DNA from: Vibrio ponticus
GTDB lineage: Bacteria > Pseudomonadota > Gammaproteobacteria > Enterobacterales > Vibrionaceae
NCBI RefSeq assembly: GCF_009938225.1
Contig: NZ_AP019657.1
Location: 1,550,001-1,614,000 of the forward strand
DNA length: 64,000 bases
Direction: 5' to 3'
Shown: in pieces, positions 10,291 to 20,010 of the stretch
How positions within the stretch are numbered: the stretch's first letter is position 1
Layout: each line of letters opens with the position of its first letter
The notes under the pieces: model-generated
Told to the model about the DNA's origin: nothing
The model's database searches: none
The model's input: the letters and a program-made list of their open reading frames with translations, nothing else
Made by a program: the position numbers and the translations under genes

Positions 10291-10653
10291 TTATTCGCCG
10301 CGATAGATACAACCGGCAGTACACGTTTCTTTAATTTCCACCTTACTCAGTAATGGCAACGATGGTTTCAATTGTTGCCAAATCCATTTCGCCAGAACTT
10401 CACTAGTCGGGTTTTCTAGACCCTCAATATCATTAAGGTAATAGTGATCCAATCGGTCATAAATTGGTTTAAATGCAGCCTTTATTTCCGCGAAATCGAC
10501 TACCCAGCCAGTATGTGGGTCCACCTCTCCTTCAACGTAAAGGCGAACTAAAAATGAGTGTCCATGTAAGCGACCGCATTTGTGCCCTTCTGGCACATTT
10601 GGCAGATGATGGGCTGCTTCAAACATAAACTCTTTGTACAACTCGGTTTTCAT
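10291..10653 (-). CDS. queD: 6-carboxy-5,6,7,8-tetrahydropterin synthase
   Basis: Converts 7,8-dihydroneopterin triphosphate to 6-carboxytetrahydropterin in queuosine/7-deazaguanine synthesis. At 120 residues it follows E. coli QueD closely. Zinc ligands His15, His30 and His32 (AAHHLP, RLHGHSF), catalytic Cys26 in GHKCGR, VDFAEIK and the terminal [12 protein letters not shown] are all present. No other queuosine gene lies nearby. The start ATG has GTAAG upstream on the minus strand. Confidence 0.95.
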   Translation of the reverse strand: MKTELYKEFMFEAAHHLPNVPEGHKCGRLHGHSFLVRLYVEGEVDPHTGWVVDFAEIKAAFKPIYDRLDHYYLNDIEGLENPTSEVLAKWIWQQLKPSLPLLSKVEIKETCTAGCIYRGE

Positions 10654-10938
10654 TTTACTTACCTATACTAGCAATGAGCCGCCCATACTAACCAAGTTCG
10701 CGCCTAAGCTCCAGTTTGGCGCCTATCTCACATTTAAACATTTTGCATTATTTTACGCATAAAACTTAATATGCGTCGTATAAATGTCATAGTGTCAACA
10801 TTATGACCACAACCAATATACGTCACAATTACAAAACCCCCACTTTGTATAAGGTCACAATTAAACTACCTTATTGTAACAACTGTGTTCATACCTCAAT
10901 AAACTTGCCATATCTATTCCAATAAAAAGTAAGTCAAT

Positions 10939-12564
10939 ATGCGCTCTTCAATTACTTTTAAACTGCTCGTCGCACTAGTGCTCGTGTTTGGTTGTGTTCT
11001 AGCTGTATCCACTGCCTATCAATATCAGCAACAAAAACAGCTTATTCATGACGTGTTAAGCGAACAATTACACGACAAAGCTAGCAACTATTTCGATAGC
11101 TTAAACATGATGATGTTAACGGGCACCATGTCGCAAAAAGAAACCTTACGCGAAAAAGCACTCGCACAAGATGGAATTGAAGACGTTAAAGTATTGAGAG
11201 CCGAAGCAGTCAACAAGATTTATGGTCCTGGCAGCGCAAATCAAGCACCGACTGACGATATTGACAGCAGAGCACTCGCTGGTGAATTAGTTATAGAGCC
11301 GATCAAAGCGGATTGGGGCAATGGATTAGTTGTCGCACTACCAATGAAGTCTAGTCTCAACTATCGAGGCACTAACTGTGTTGGATGCCATGCAGCGCCT
11401 GAAGGCGAGGTGTTGGGCGCGATTCGCCTCGAATACAATATGAACCACGTTAACTCGATGGTCAGTAAGCAAGCGATGATCGCTGTGGCAATTATGTCAT
11501 CGATCATGTTCATCGGTTTTGTCTTTACCATGGTGTTTACACGCAAGATTGTGGTCACTCCTCTACAAACTGCGTCTAAATTCATGTTTCAGCTCTCTGA
11601 ATCGAAAGATTTATCTGGTCGCCTGCAAACCAAACAGACCGACGAAATTGGGCTACTAACAAACTCCATTAACTCATTTATGGACACAGTTAGTGACAGC
11701 CTGCATAACGTCCAGCAAACCAGTCACACGTTATCAAGTTCTGCCAGCCGACTAACGGAAGTCGCCAAATCAACCGATCTAGCAGCCAACAATCAGCAAG
11801 TAGAAACCAATGATGTTCAGAGCAACATCATCAACATGCTTGAACAACAATCGCAAACCGATCAAGCGACGCAAGACGCAACCGCATTGGTCAATCACAC
11901 CGTAGAAGTGGTCACTCAAAGCGCCACGAGTGCCCACAACGTGAGTGAAGATATTAAACAATTGGTTGGTTCAATTGATAACGTCAAAGCAAAAATCACA
12001 TCATTGAATGACCAAACCAGTGAAGTTTCTTCTATCCTCGAGGTGATCAGTAGTATCGCAGAACAAACCAACCTACTCGCACTTAACGCAGCAATCGAGG
12101 CTGCTCGCGCTGGGGAACAAGGCCGAGGATTTGCCGTAGTCGCTGAAGAAGTTCGTAATCTTGCTGCTCGCACGGCAGAAGCGACTAACAGCATTGAAAA
12201 CATCATCGAACAATTCCAGCAAGGCAGCCAAGAATCGCTCTCTTCTGTGGATCAAGTAAGCACTCAAGCCCATCAGCGTTCAGAGGACATTGAAAATCTC
12301 TCTTCAGCTATGCACGCTATTGTTGGTGAAATGCACCAAGTCCTTGAACACACGCGTGAAATTCAGCAGCAAACTCAAACCACTTCCTCTGTGAGTCACC
12401 ACATTCAAGGCAAAGTGGATACCATTACCGCACACGCAGATGATACGTCACAATTTGCCTCACATACTCGTGACATTAGCCTAGACTTAGAGCAGTTGTC
12501 CGATCGTCTTGAACAACTTATTAACCAATTTTCGTTAGGACACCGCAATCATATAAAAAAATAG
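10939..12564 (+). CDS. Methyl-accepting chemotaxis protein with periplasmic CXXCH haem motif
   Basis: A 541-residue membrane chemoreceptor. The first membrane helix is at about 7-27, a periplasmic domain at about 28-177, the second helix at about 178-200, then HAMP (about 201-255) and the methyl-accepting coiled coil. The highly conserved tip is intact ([20 protein letters not shown] and [13 protein letters not shown]). The periplasmic domain ends with CVGCH (147-151), the covalent haem c attachment motif, within a Tll0287/DUF3365-like region. This suggests redox, oxygen or NO taxis, by analogy with known haem-c chemoreceptors of Geobacter. There is no C-terminal CheR pentapeptide. The ligand is inferred, not shown. 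Confidence 0.88.
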   Translation: MRSSITFKLLVALVLVFGCVLAVSTAYQYQQQKQLIHDVLSEQLHDKASNYFDSLNMMMLTGTMSQKETLREKALAQDGIEDVKVLRAEAVNKIYGPGSANQAPTDDIDSRALAGELVIEPIKADWGNGLVVALPMKSSLNYRGTNCVGCHAAPEGEVLGAIRLEYNMNHVNSMVSKQAMIAVAIMSSIMFIGFVFTMVFTRKIVVTPLQTASKFMFQLSESKDLSGRLQTKQTDEIGLLTNSINSFMDTVSDSLHNVQQTSHTLSSSASRLTEVAKSTDLAANNQQVETNDVQSNIINMLEQQSQTDQATQDATALVNHTVEVVTQSATSAHNVSEDIKQLVGSIDNVKAKITSLNDQTSEVSSILEVISSIAEQTNLLALNAAIEAARAGEQGRGFAVVAEEVRNLAARTAEATNSIENIIEQFQQGSQESLSSVDQVSTQAHQRSEDIENLSSAMHAIVGEMHQVLEHTREIQQQTQTTSSVSHHIQGKVDTITAHADDTSQFASHTRDISLDLEQLSDRLEQLINQFSLGHRNHIKK

Positions 12565-12752
12565 CGTATTTATCGGGTCTAAAACGATAATAAAGGTTGA
12601 AGCAATCGAATTGACAGGTAATATGTTCATTCGATGAAAAAGTAATGACAACCCAATGTTTTGGCGAAATATCAGTCAAACCAACTGAAAATTCATCGCT
12701 TAAACCTTGGGTTCAATTTTTACCCTAATCCTCAATGGAGATTATTGTTAAC

Positions 12753-14153
12753 ATGACTTACGCGCCTGTAAAAGACGTACTGAGCGGTAAGCTAGCAGTA
12801 GACAGTGAAGTAACTGTTCGCGGCTGGATCCGTTCGCGTCGTGATTCCAAAGCTGGAATTTCTTTCCTTGCCATCTATGACGGCTCTTGTTTCGACCCGA
12901 TTCAGGCCGTGGTCCCTAATAATCTTAATAATTACAACGACGAAGTGCTAAAGCTAACGACTGGCTGCTCTGTTGAAGTAACTGGTAAGATTGTGGATTC
13001 ACCTGCGGCTGGTCAAGCGTTTGAGCTTGCAGCAACTGAAGTTAAAGTTGTAGGCTGGGTTGAAGATGCTGATACTTACCCAATGGCGAAAACTCGTCAC
13101 TCTATTGAGTACCTACGTGAAGTCGCTCACCTACGTCCACGTACTAACGTAATGGGTGCGGTAGCACGTGTTCGTAACTGTCTATCGCAAGCGATTCACC
13201 GTTTCTACCACGAGCAAGGCTACTTCTGGGTTTCTGCTCCTCTAATCACTGCTTCTGACGCAGAAGGTGCTGGTGAAATGTTCCGCGTATCAACGCTAGA
13301 CATGGAAAACCTACCTCGCACTGAAGAAGGCAAAGTAGATTACAACGAAGATTTCTTCGGTAAAGAAACGTTCCTAACAGTATCTGGTCAGCTAAACGCA
13401 GAAGCTTACGCTTGTGCACTAAGCAAAGTTTACACGTTCGGTCCAACTTTCCGTGCTGAAAACTCAAACACCAGCCGCCACCTAGCGGAATTCTGGATGG
13501 TTGAACCTGAAGTTGCGTTCGCAGAACTAGATGACGTAGCAAAACTTGCGGAAGACATGCTGAAATTTGTATTCAATGCTGTACTAGCAGAATGCCGCGA
13601 TGACCTTGAGTTCTTTGCTCAACGCATCGATAAAGAAGCAATCACTCGTCTAGAGCAGTTTGTATCTTCTGACTTTGCACAAGTTGACTACACTGACGCA
13701 ATCCAGATCCTTCTTGATTCAGGTCGTGAGTTCGAGTTCCCTGTTGAATGGGGTATCGACATGTCTTCTGAGCATGAACGTTACCTAGCAGAAGAACACT
13801 TCAAAGCGCCAGTAATCGTTAAGAACTACCCGAAAGACATCAAAGCATTCTACATGCGTGCGAACGATGACGGTAAAACAGTAGCGGCAATGGACGTTCT
13901 AGCACCAGGCATCGGTGAAATCATCGGTGGTTCTCAACGTGAAGAACGTCTAGAGATCCTAGATGCACGTATGCGTGAAGTGGGTATCGACCCTGAGCAC
14001 ATGAACTGGTACCGCGATCTACGTAAATACGGCACGGTACCACACGCTGGTTTTGGCTTAGGCTTCGAGCGCCTAGTGTCTTACGTAACAGGTATGGGCA
14101 ACGTTCGTGACGTGATCCCATTCCCACGTACACCACGCTCTGCAAACTTCTAA
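12753..14153 (+). CDS. asnS: Asparaginyl-tRNA synthetase
   Basis: Class IIb synthetase that charges tRNA-Asn in the cytosol. The N-terminal OB-fold anticodon-binding domain ([16 protein letters not shown]) precedes the catalytic domain with [21 protein letters not shown] (motif 2) and [15 protein letters not shown] (motif 3, ATP-binding Arg). At 466 residues the length is typical. The ATG at 12753 ([10 protein letters not shown]) is preferred over the upstream in-frame ATG at 12735, because GGAG lies about 13 bases before it and it matches the family start. Codon bias is strong. Confidence 0.97.
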   Translation: MTYAPVKDVLSGKLAVDSEVTVRGWIRSRRDSKAGISFLAIYDGSCFDPIQAVVPNNLNNYNDEVLKLTTGCSVEVTGKIVDSPAAGQAFELAATEVKVVGWVEDADTYPMAKTRHSIEYLREVAHLRPRTNVMGAVARVRNCLSQAIHRFYHEQGYFWVSAPLITASDAEGAGEMFRVSTLDMENLPRTEEGKVDYNEDFFGKETFLTVSGQLNAEAYACALSKVYTFGPTFRAENSNTSRHLAEFWMVEPEVAFAELDDVAKLAEDMLKFVFNAVLAECRDDLEFFAQRIDKEAITRLEQFVSSDFAQVDYTDAIQILLDSGREFEFPVEWGIDMSSEHERYLAEEHFKAPVIVKNYPKDIKAFYMRANDDGKTVAAMDVLAPGIGEIIGGSQREERLEILDARMREVGIDPEHMNWYRDLRKYGTVPHAGFGLGFERLVSYVTGMGNVRDVIPFPRTPRSANF

Positions 14154-14182
14154 TCACTTATTAGCAAGTCAGAACATATATT

Positions 14183-14210
14183 AAGACCTCCCAAGTGGAG
14201 GTCTTTTTTT
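14183..14210 (+). terminator. Rho-independent terminator after asnS
   Basis: AAGACCTCC, five-base loop, GGAGGTCTT and a run of T: a strong intrinsic terminator. Confidence 0.92.
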
Positions 14211-14378
14211 AAGCAAAAAATAGCTGATAAACACTCTTTTTCATCTCTTTCGCCACTAAATTGCGAATAAAGCCTATCTATCAACAATTATCTTGCCCAT
14301 TTTTCACGATTATCCATGACTTCTTTTCAATCCTGTTCACTTTGCGACCAATAATGAAAAGTAAATTGCCGCAATTGG

Positions 14379-14430
14379 TTATATATCCAAGTAACCTCAA
14401 GGTGCTAGGTTCAACAAGAATACCTAGGTT
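14379..14430. repeat. Partial dispersed palindromic repeat
   Basis: The text TATATATCCAAGTAACCTCA followed by a CTAGGT ... ACCTAG hairpin resembles the larger palindromic unit near 48034-48137 (TATATACTCAAGTGACTTCA then ATTCAG ... CTGAAT). The gap between the asnS terminator and the next gene (14211-14509) holds only this and no supported ORF. Confidence 0.5.
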
Positions 14431-14509
14431 TGCAGACATGAAGCGCAAAGGCACAATTTATATTCCATAATTGGTTAAGAGATTCGCGCACATTATTCCG
14501 GAGGCTATG

Positions 14510-14740
14510 ATGAAACAATTTACTATGGACGACTTGTCATACAATGGCGTACACCAAGGGGTGCATAGCTGGAACCATCCAGGCGGTGATAATCCATACT
14601 ACTGGCACCCTGAATGGCTACATATCGCAGAAGATGCCATGGGGCTCCATCCTAAAAAACAACTCAACATCCCGGATGGAGAAACTGCGACAGCAGAGCA
14701 TGCCAAACAAGCCATCGTCGAACACCTCAACGATCAGTAA
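14510..14740 (+). CDS. Small conserved-looking protein, WHP family member 1
   Basis: I do not recognise a named family. This 76-residue protein is a paralogue of the next gene: both share the order of a short acidic start, Y-x-G, GVH-W, YYWHP-WLHIA, G-HPK, and a C-terminal A--AI--L. It is rich in His, Trp and Tyr, has no signal peptide or membrane segment, and is probably cytosolic. The ATG at 14510 is chosen because GGAGG ends five bases upstream; ATG at 14507 is too close to it. A longer frame reaching back to 14471 is less likely. The conserved His/Trp cluster could bind a metal or ligand, but this is a guess. Confidence 0.75.
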   Translation: MKQFTMDDLSYNGVHQGVHSWNHPGGDNPYYWHPEWLHIAEDAMGLHPKKQLNIPDGETATAEHAKQAIVEHLNDQ

Positions 14741-14857
14741 CTAATTCTCAATACGATGCCCACCAAAACGGTTGGCATCACATTATTTTTGCGTATATGT
14801 GATAGATTTACACAATAAGAGTGAACTACCTCAAGCAAACCAGTAAGCGACAAAATA

Positions 14858-15157
14858 ATGAAAAAATACAACGAAGACGATATTCAATACAAAGGTGAAT
14901 CAAACGGCGTCCACACATGGACAACCCCTTCAGGACAACCTTATTACTGGCATCCTGACTGGCTTCATATCGCACAAGAAGCAACTGGTCACCATCCAAA
15001 AGCAGAAATCGAAGTACCCCACAACGAAACAGTCACCAAAAAGCATGCACTCAATGCCATCTTAGCTGATCTCAACAACTGGGCGACCAAAGCAATGTCA
15101 AATAACCCTGACTTTGAAACCCAAGCGCATGAATCGCAAATTGAACTGAAAAAGTAA
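14858..15157 (+). CDS. Small conserved-looking protein, WHP family member 2
   Basis: A 99-residue paralogue of the preceding gene, 117 bases downstream in the same direction. Shared segments include GVHTW, PYYWHPDWLHIA and HHPKAEIEVP; it has an extra acidic/polar C-terminal tail of about 20 residues. No membrane segment or signal peptide. Function unknown. The pair looks like a tandem duplication that has diverged (roughly half the aligned residues identical by eye). A terminator follows, so the two may be one unit. The ribosome site before ATG is weak. Confidence 0.75.
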   Translation: MKKYNEDDIQYKGESNGVHTWTTPSGQPYYWHPDWLHIAQEATGHHPKAEIEVPHNETVTKKHALNAILADLNNWATKAMSNNPDFETQAHESQIELKK

Positions 15158-15163
15158 CATTGT

Positions 15164-15197
15164 AACGACCGAAACCTACCCGGTTTTGGTCGTTTTA
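15164..15197 (+). terminator. Terminator after the small-protein pair
   Basis: AACGACC-G-AAACC, short loop, CGGTTTT-GGTCGTT and TT. A long imperfect stem ending the transcript. The rest of the gap to 15561 (about 360 bases) is AT-rich with no feature I can support beyond serving as the leader of the aminotransferase gene. Confidence 0.75.
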
Positions 15198-15561
15198 CTT
15201 AAGCAAACTCCCCTTCAGCCTCAATTGTTATTAAGCCAACTCAAAAACAGCACTTATCAGCCCCTTCGTTACTTTCTTCCAATATAGCCCGGACATAACA
15301 CCTTTATGACATAAGGGCTTATGACGACTTTTGCGCTTTTATTTCAAAACGAGAATGTTCTATTACTTTGTGCTTATCTCGGGTTAAAACAGCAAATTAA
15401 CCAAACGATTGCTTGATGAAAGCCATTGAATTGGCGTCACTTTGACTAATAGTGAATAAAATTTCTAGTTTCTACCCATTTAGTGTTGTCTCTTGTGCAG
15501 CATACAGGTATAAATATTCAAGTTACACATTATCCCCCTTCGATTAACATGGATGACGATT

Positions 15562-16752
15562 ATGTTTGAAAAAGTAGTTGCTGCACCAGCTGACCCTATC
15601 CTCGGTCTTACGGAAGAGTTTAAAAAGGACCCGCGCGCTGAAAAAATTAACCTTGGCGTCGGTATTTATAAAAATGAACAAGGCGAAACGCCAGTTCTTG
15701 CGACAGTAAAGAAAGCTGAAGCAGCTCTTGTTGAAACTGAGAAGACCAAGTCTTACCTAACAATCGAAGGTACGGCTGAATACGGTCTAGCTGTACAAAA
15801 ACTACTATTTGGTAACGATGCTGAAATCGTTGCTGAAAAGCGTGCAAAAACAGCACAAGCACCGGGCGGTACTGGTGCACTTCGCGTAGCAGGCGAATTC
15901 ATTAAACGCCAATTAGGCGACGTTAAAATCTGGATCAGTAACCCGACATGGGCTAACCACATCGGTGTATTCACTGCTGCTGGTCTTGAAACAGCACAAT
16001 ACAGCTACTACAACGCGGAAACTAAGGATAAGGATTTCGCAGCAATGGTTGCTGACCTAGAAAAAGCGGACGCTGGCGACATCGTACTACTGCACGGCTG
16101 TTGTCATAACCCAACGGGTATCGATCCAACAGCTGAAGAGTGGGAAGTACTTGCAAAACTTGTAGCCGAGAAAAAACTACTGCCGCTGTTTGATTTCGCA
16201 TATCAAGGCTTCGGTTCTGGTGTAGAGGAAGATGCAGCAGGTCTGCGTACTTTCGCTAAATACAATAAAGAAATTTTAGTTGCGAGTTCATTCTCGAAAA
16301 ACTTCGGTCTGTATAATGAGCGTGTCGGTGCATTTACACTCGTGGGCGAGTCTGCAGATGTGGCTACGACAGCCTTTTCACAAGTAAAAGCGATCATCCG
16401 TTCTATCTACTCGAATCCACCAGCACACGGCGCTGCTGTTGTAAACTACATCCTTAACGATGCCGATCTAAGAGCAGAGTGGGAAGCAGAAGTAAAAGAG
16501 ATGCGCGACCGTATTCAAGAGATGCGCGAACTGTTTGTTGCAACTCTGAAAGAGCAAGGTGTTGATGCAGACTTTAGCTTTATCGAGCGCCAAAACGGTA
16601 TGTTCTCATTCTCTGGTCTAACGAAAGAACAAGTGACTCGCCTAAAAGATGAGTTCGGTATTTACATTGTCGGTTCAGGTCGTATCAGTGTTGCTGGTAT
16701 GACTAAAGCAAACATGCTGCCGCTTTGCCAAGGTATTGCCGCAGTACTGTAA
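15562..16752 (+). CDS. Aspartate/aromatic amino acid aminotransferase
   Basis: PLP-dependent class I transaminase that interconverts aspartate or aromatic amino acids with their 2-oxoacids. At 396 residues it matches AspC/TyrB. The Schiff-base lysine is Lys246 in [15 protein letters not shown], with [10 protein letters not shown] and the C-terminal [10 protein letters not shown] (substrate-carboxylate Arg). The ATG at 15562 ([13 protein letters not shown]) matches the family start; an ATG nine bases upstream (15553) is also in frame. AspC and TyrB cannot be separated by eye; many Vibrio copies are annotated as aromatic aminotransferases. Confidence 0.93.
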   Translation: MFEKVVAAPADPILGLTEEFKKDPRAEKINLGVGIYKNEQGETPVLATVKKAEAALVETEKTKSYLTIEGTAEYGLAVQKLLFGNDAEIVAEKRAKTAQAPGGTGALRVAGEFIKRQLGDVKIWISNPTWANHIGVFTAAGLETAQYSYYNAETKDKDFAAMVADLEKADAGDIVLLHGCCHNPTGIDPTAEEWEVLAKLVAEKKLLPLFDFAYQGFGSGVEEDAAGLRTFAKYNKEILVASSFSKNFGLYNERVGAFTLVGESADVATTAFSQVKAIIRSIYSNPPAHGAAVVNYILNDADLRAEWEAEVKEMRDRIQEMRELFVATLKEQGVDADFSFIERQNGMFSFSGLTKEQVTRLKDEFGIYIVGSGRISVAGMTKANMLPLCQGIAAVL

Positions 16753-16774
16753 TGCTATTCAATTTCTAAATAAG

Positions 16775-16806
16775 AAAAAGCCAGCTTCCTAGCTGGCTTT
16801 TCTTTT
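16775..16806 (+). terminator. Terminator after the aminotransferase
   Basis: AAAAAGCCAGC, short loop, GCTGGCTTTT then CTTTT. The A-run on the left also makes it usable for the convergent gene on the other strand. Confidence 0.9.
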
Positions 16807-16864
16807 GGATAAAAAGAGCAACGACACAACAATACTCTAAGGTTGTTTTATCAAACTTAAACCA

Positions 16865-17242
16865 CTATAGCGTCACCATCAATTCATCCTGCTCCAAACT
16901 CTGGATATCCACTTCTAATCGTTGTTGGATTCGTTCTAGTTGCTCTCGGTCTAGCTCATAGGGCATAACCAAGCGCAATTCGTGAATACCTTGTGACTTT
17001 GCGAGCTCTAGAAGTGTGTGGATATTTGACTCATCGCTGCGACTTGCAGAAAGAGACTTCATCGCTTGATTTTTTAACCGCTCTTCCGGTGTCCACGATT
17101 GTTGAACCGTGTCTTTCCAAGCAATACTGAAAACAGGTGAAATCGTGCTTATCGCCTCAAGAAACGTCCATTTCTTGCTGTAAGCCTCACCTAAGAATGA
17201 GGTATAGTCAAAAACCACACTTGCCTTGCCTTGATGTTCCAT
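16865..17242 (-). CDS. Hypothetical protein, 125 residues
   Basis: No family is recognised. The sequence is soluble, acidic and mixed alpha/beta, with a central strand-like ELRLVMPYEL and a final strand-like DELMVTL. No cysteine, signal peptide or membrane helix. The start ATG at 17242 follows ACGGGAGATGAT on the minus strand, which is a good ribosome site. It is convergent with the aminotransferase and is separated by about 230 gene-free bases from the helicase gene upstream. Confidence 0.7.
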   Translation of the reverse strand: MEHQGKASVVFDYTSFLGEAYSKKWTFLEAISTISPVFSIAWKDTVQQSWTPEERLKNQAMKSLSASRSDESNIHTLLELAKSQGIHELRLVMPYELDREQLERIQQRLEVDIQSLEQDELMVTL

Positions 17243-17471
17243 ATCATCTCCCGTAGATCAGGCAACAAGTGCATTAAATATCTGTCAAGATGCGTAATAG
17301 ATCAATAGGATATAGAACATCGGTCTTTTATGCCTTTTATGCCATTCAAAAAGGCATATAAAAACCAAGAACGTAACAATCAAAATACAAATTTGCGATA
17401 TACAAAACCAGTTGCGTAATATTTATATCACCAAAATAAATCATTGAAAAACTTAATCATTACGACAAAAA

Positions 17472-19817
17472 TCACCGAACATCGATAATGCGACTGGCTT
17501 TTTTATATTGAATCTTCCAACCTTGCCATCTTGGCAGTTCCCAACGTTTAGGATCCCCTTTACGTAAACCATCGCGATAAACGACATAAATCAGCTTACG
17601 TTTAGGATAATATTCAACCTCCAGATTGAGATCGCCCAGTTGTAGTAGAAATGGGTATTGCTCGGCAAAGTCTCCATATTGCCAATATGGAATGCCCTCA
17701 AACACAAAGTCTTCAGCACTAAACAAATCTAGTTCATCAAGATCATGCAACTCCAATAATTCCAGCTGCTCACTGAACCACTTATCAAAGGTGATCTCTT
17801 GATGATCGCTACAATCGGCTAATCCCATCTCTACATAGATGCGCCAGTGGTCAATCTCGGCTTTTCGTTGCGGATATAACCCCGCCAGCTTAGTCTCAGA
17901 CCGTACCGCTTCAAGCATAGGCTGGAGCGCTAATGCCCCCTCGGCAACCCGTTTATCTTTCGCGATGATTCGCCCAGCATAGACTAGCTTCATTTCAACA
18001 AAGGTACCTTCTTGCTCGATAAGCGTCTCACCTTGTTGCCAATCACCCATTGATAACGACTCGAGCAATTGAAAATCAAGCGGCATTATCTCTGTCGCCA
18101 GCGTTAAGGTTTGTTTAACTCCACGCCCAGGTAAGCTGTGCGTATCCAACACCAATGCGGCTTCTACAGAGCTTGGTAAGCGACTGTCTCGTCCTAGCGT
18201 CACTTCCATGACACCATTGCCCATTGCCTCTTTACGTTTAGAGCGACGCACAAAGACTAATTCAGGATGCAATCGTGCAATTGCCTCTACCCATTGGCGA
18301 TGATCGTAGCGCGATGCGACTTCCAACATCGGCAGTTCAAATATCTCGCGCATCTGCTCCGCAAGCCCCCTCGCCTCAGCTAACGCATCCTGATCGACGG
18401 TAATAGCAGGAAAGGATTTTCCGCGCAAAATAGCGACCGCTATCTGACCATCACACCCCTTATTTTCCTCTTGCGCCAATTGCTCAAGTTGCTCTTCATC
18501 ACCAGTGACACGATAGAGTTTAGTCGGTGTCGCAAGCACGGCGGTATAATCAATCATCGCCTCTTGTAAGGCACGAGTCGGCATTCGCGTAACCAAGTCT
18601 GCGAGTAATGCATCTATCGGTAAAGGAGAAATCACGCGCCCATGTTCGGTTGCCAGACCATCGCTATCTATCGCTTGCATTCCTTGCAACAACTGCTGTG
18701 CTTGAGCAAGAGATTTCTCTGGCAGTGGATCAAGAAAATCCAAACCCTGTAAAGGTTCATTACAACTTGCTGAAGCAAGCATCGCCTCCGTCAAAGACTC
18801 GCGAAACATCTCTGGTGGCGTCACACTAATCAAGGCGGCATGCTCTCCATACAGGCGAATACAATGACCATCCATCACGCGCCCAGCACGACCTGCACGC
18901 TGTTTAGCGCTCGCTTGTGAAATGTGCTTAAGACTTAGCGTGGTTCTTCCGTTGCGCTGCTCTGTACGGCGCTCCAAACCAGAATCAATCACTACCGCAA
19001 TATTTGGAATGGTCAAAGAAGTTTCCGCAACATTGGTTGCCAACACCACTTTGATTTGCGGTTGAGGATTGAGAGCAATTTCGCGCTGTTTATCACTCAC
19101 TGACGCATGAAGCGGCGCAATCACAACCCCCTCAATACCTGCTAACATTTGCGCGCATTGGCTTATCTCTTTGCGCCCAGGCAAGAAAACTAGAATATCG
19201 CCACTTGCCGATTCTAGCTCACGCAGCACTTCAACTTTGATGCGCTGCTCGAGGTGACGAATATCGGGCAACTGACGCGAGTCCTTCGCCTGATGCGAGA
19301 TAAACACTTGGTAGGTTCGCCCCTCGGCTTGCAGTCTCTCTGCACCTAAATAACGAGCCAACTTTTCGCCTTCGATGGTCGCAGACGTCAATACGATGCG
19401 ATGTTGTTGATGTCGCTTGAACAACGCCACCAGCAAATCACTATCCCAACGGCGCTCATGAAACTCATCAACAATAACGATATCAAACGCACTGAGGCGA
19501 TCTTCCGCATACCACCGTAGTGCCACACCCGGCGTAACAAACACCACTTGGCTGTCGTCACTAAATCTGGTCTCAAGCTTGATTGCGTAACCTATCGATT
19601 CACCGACCTTCTCACCTCTCAGCTCGGCTAAATACTCCGCCAAAGAAGTACAGGCAATTCTGCGCGGCTCAACCACCAAAACGCGTCCTTGTTCGCTCGC
19701 CCAAAGAGGCAATCGGGTTGATTTGCCTGAGCCCGTTTCAGCCTCAACGACAAGGTGGTTGCTTTTTAGGCGCTCAGTAAAGGTGTGTTTCAGTGGATCG
19801 ATGGGTAATGTGGTCAT
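17472..19817 (-). CDS. DEAH-box ATP-dependent helicase, HrpB-like
   Basis: A 781-residue superfamily 2 helicase. Motif I is ETGSGKST (27-34), motif II is DEFH (117-120), motif III SAT, and motif VI QRAGRAGR; a helicase-associated HA2/HrpB C-terminal region follows. HrpA/HrpB proteins are cytosolic putative RNA helicases. Motif II reads DEFH where canonical HrpB reads DEFH or DEAH, so it is intact. It is slightly shorter than E. coli HrpB (809), and many Vibrio genomes carry a second HrpB-like gene, so I give no symbol. It is transcribed away from maeA. Confidence 0.85.
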   Translation of the reverse strand: MTTLPIDPLKHTFTERLKSNHLVVEAETGSGKSTRLPLWASEQGRVLVVEPRRIACTSLAEYLAELRGEKVGESIGYAIKLETRFSDDSQVVFVTPGVALRWYAEDRLSAFDIVIVDEFHERRWDSDLLVALFKRHQQHRIVLTSATIEGEKLARYLGAERLQAEGRTYQVFISHQAKDSRQLPDIRHLEQRIKVEVLRELESASGDILVFLPGRKEISQCAQMLAGIEGVVIAPLHASVSDKQREIALNPQPQIKVVLATNVAETSLTIPNIAVVIDSGLERRTEQRNGRTTLSLKHISQASAKQRAGRAGRVMDGHCIRLYGEHAALISVTPPEMFRESLTEAMLASASCNEPLQGLDFLDPLPEKSLAQAQQLLQGMQAIDSDGLATEHGRVISPLPIDALLADLVTRMPTRALQEAMIDYTAVLATPTKLYRVTGDEEQLEQLAQEENKGCDGQIAVAILRGKSFPAITVDQDALAEARGLAEQMREIFELPMLEVASRYDHRQWVEAIARLHPELVFVRRSKRKEAMGNGVMEVTLGRDSRLPSSVEAALVLDTHSLPGRGVKQTLTLATEIMPLDFQLLESLSMGDWQQGETLIEQEGTFVEMKLVYAGRIIAKDKRVAEGALALQPMLEAVRSETKLAGLYPQRKAEIDHWRIYVEMGLADCSDHQEITFDKWFSEQLELLELHDLDELDLFSAEDFVFEGIPYWQYGDFAEQYPFLLQLGDLNLEVEYYPKRKLIYVVYRDGLRKGDPKRWELPRWQGWKIQYKKASRIIDVR

Positions 19818-20010
19818 AATCGCGTGAATTTTATGAATTTAATGGAGATTATAACAGTAACCGTATTAAGTTCTCACTCTGGGTTTCGCTCCTTGTTACT
19901 GATTCATTCCCAGTTTACAATACAGCACAATAACTCGTTCTATCTCAGTAAAGCTGAGCGAATTAGCGACTCCCGCTCAACTCCGTTTCGTTCTCGACTA
20001 TAGGTTCTCA

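Noticed and set aside
14261..14470. A 69-residue frame between asnS and the small proteins
   Set aside because: No ribosome site; it runs through a repeat-like segment and looks like chance.
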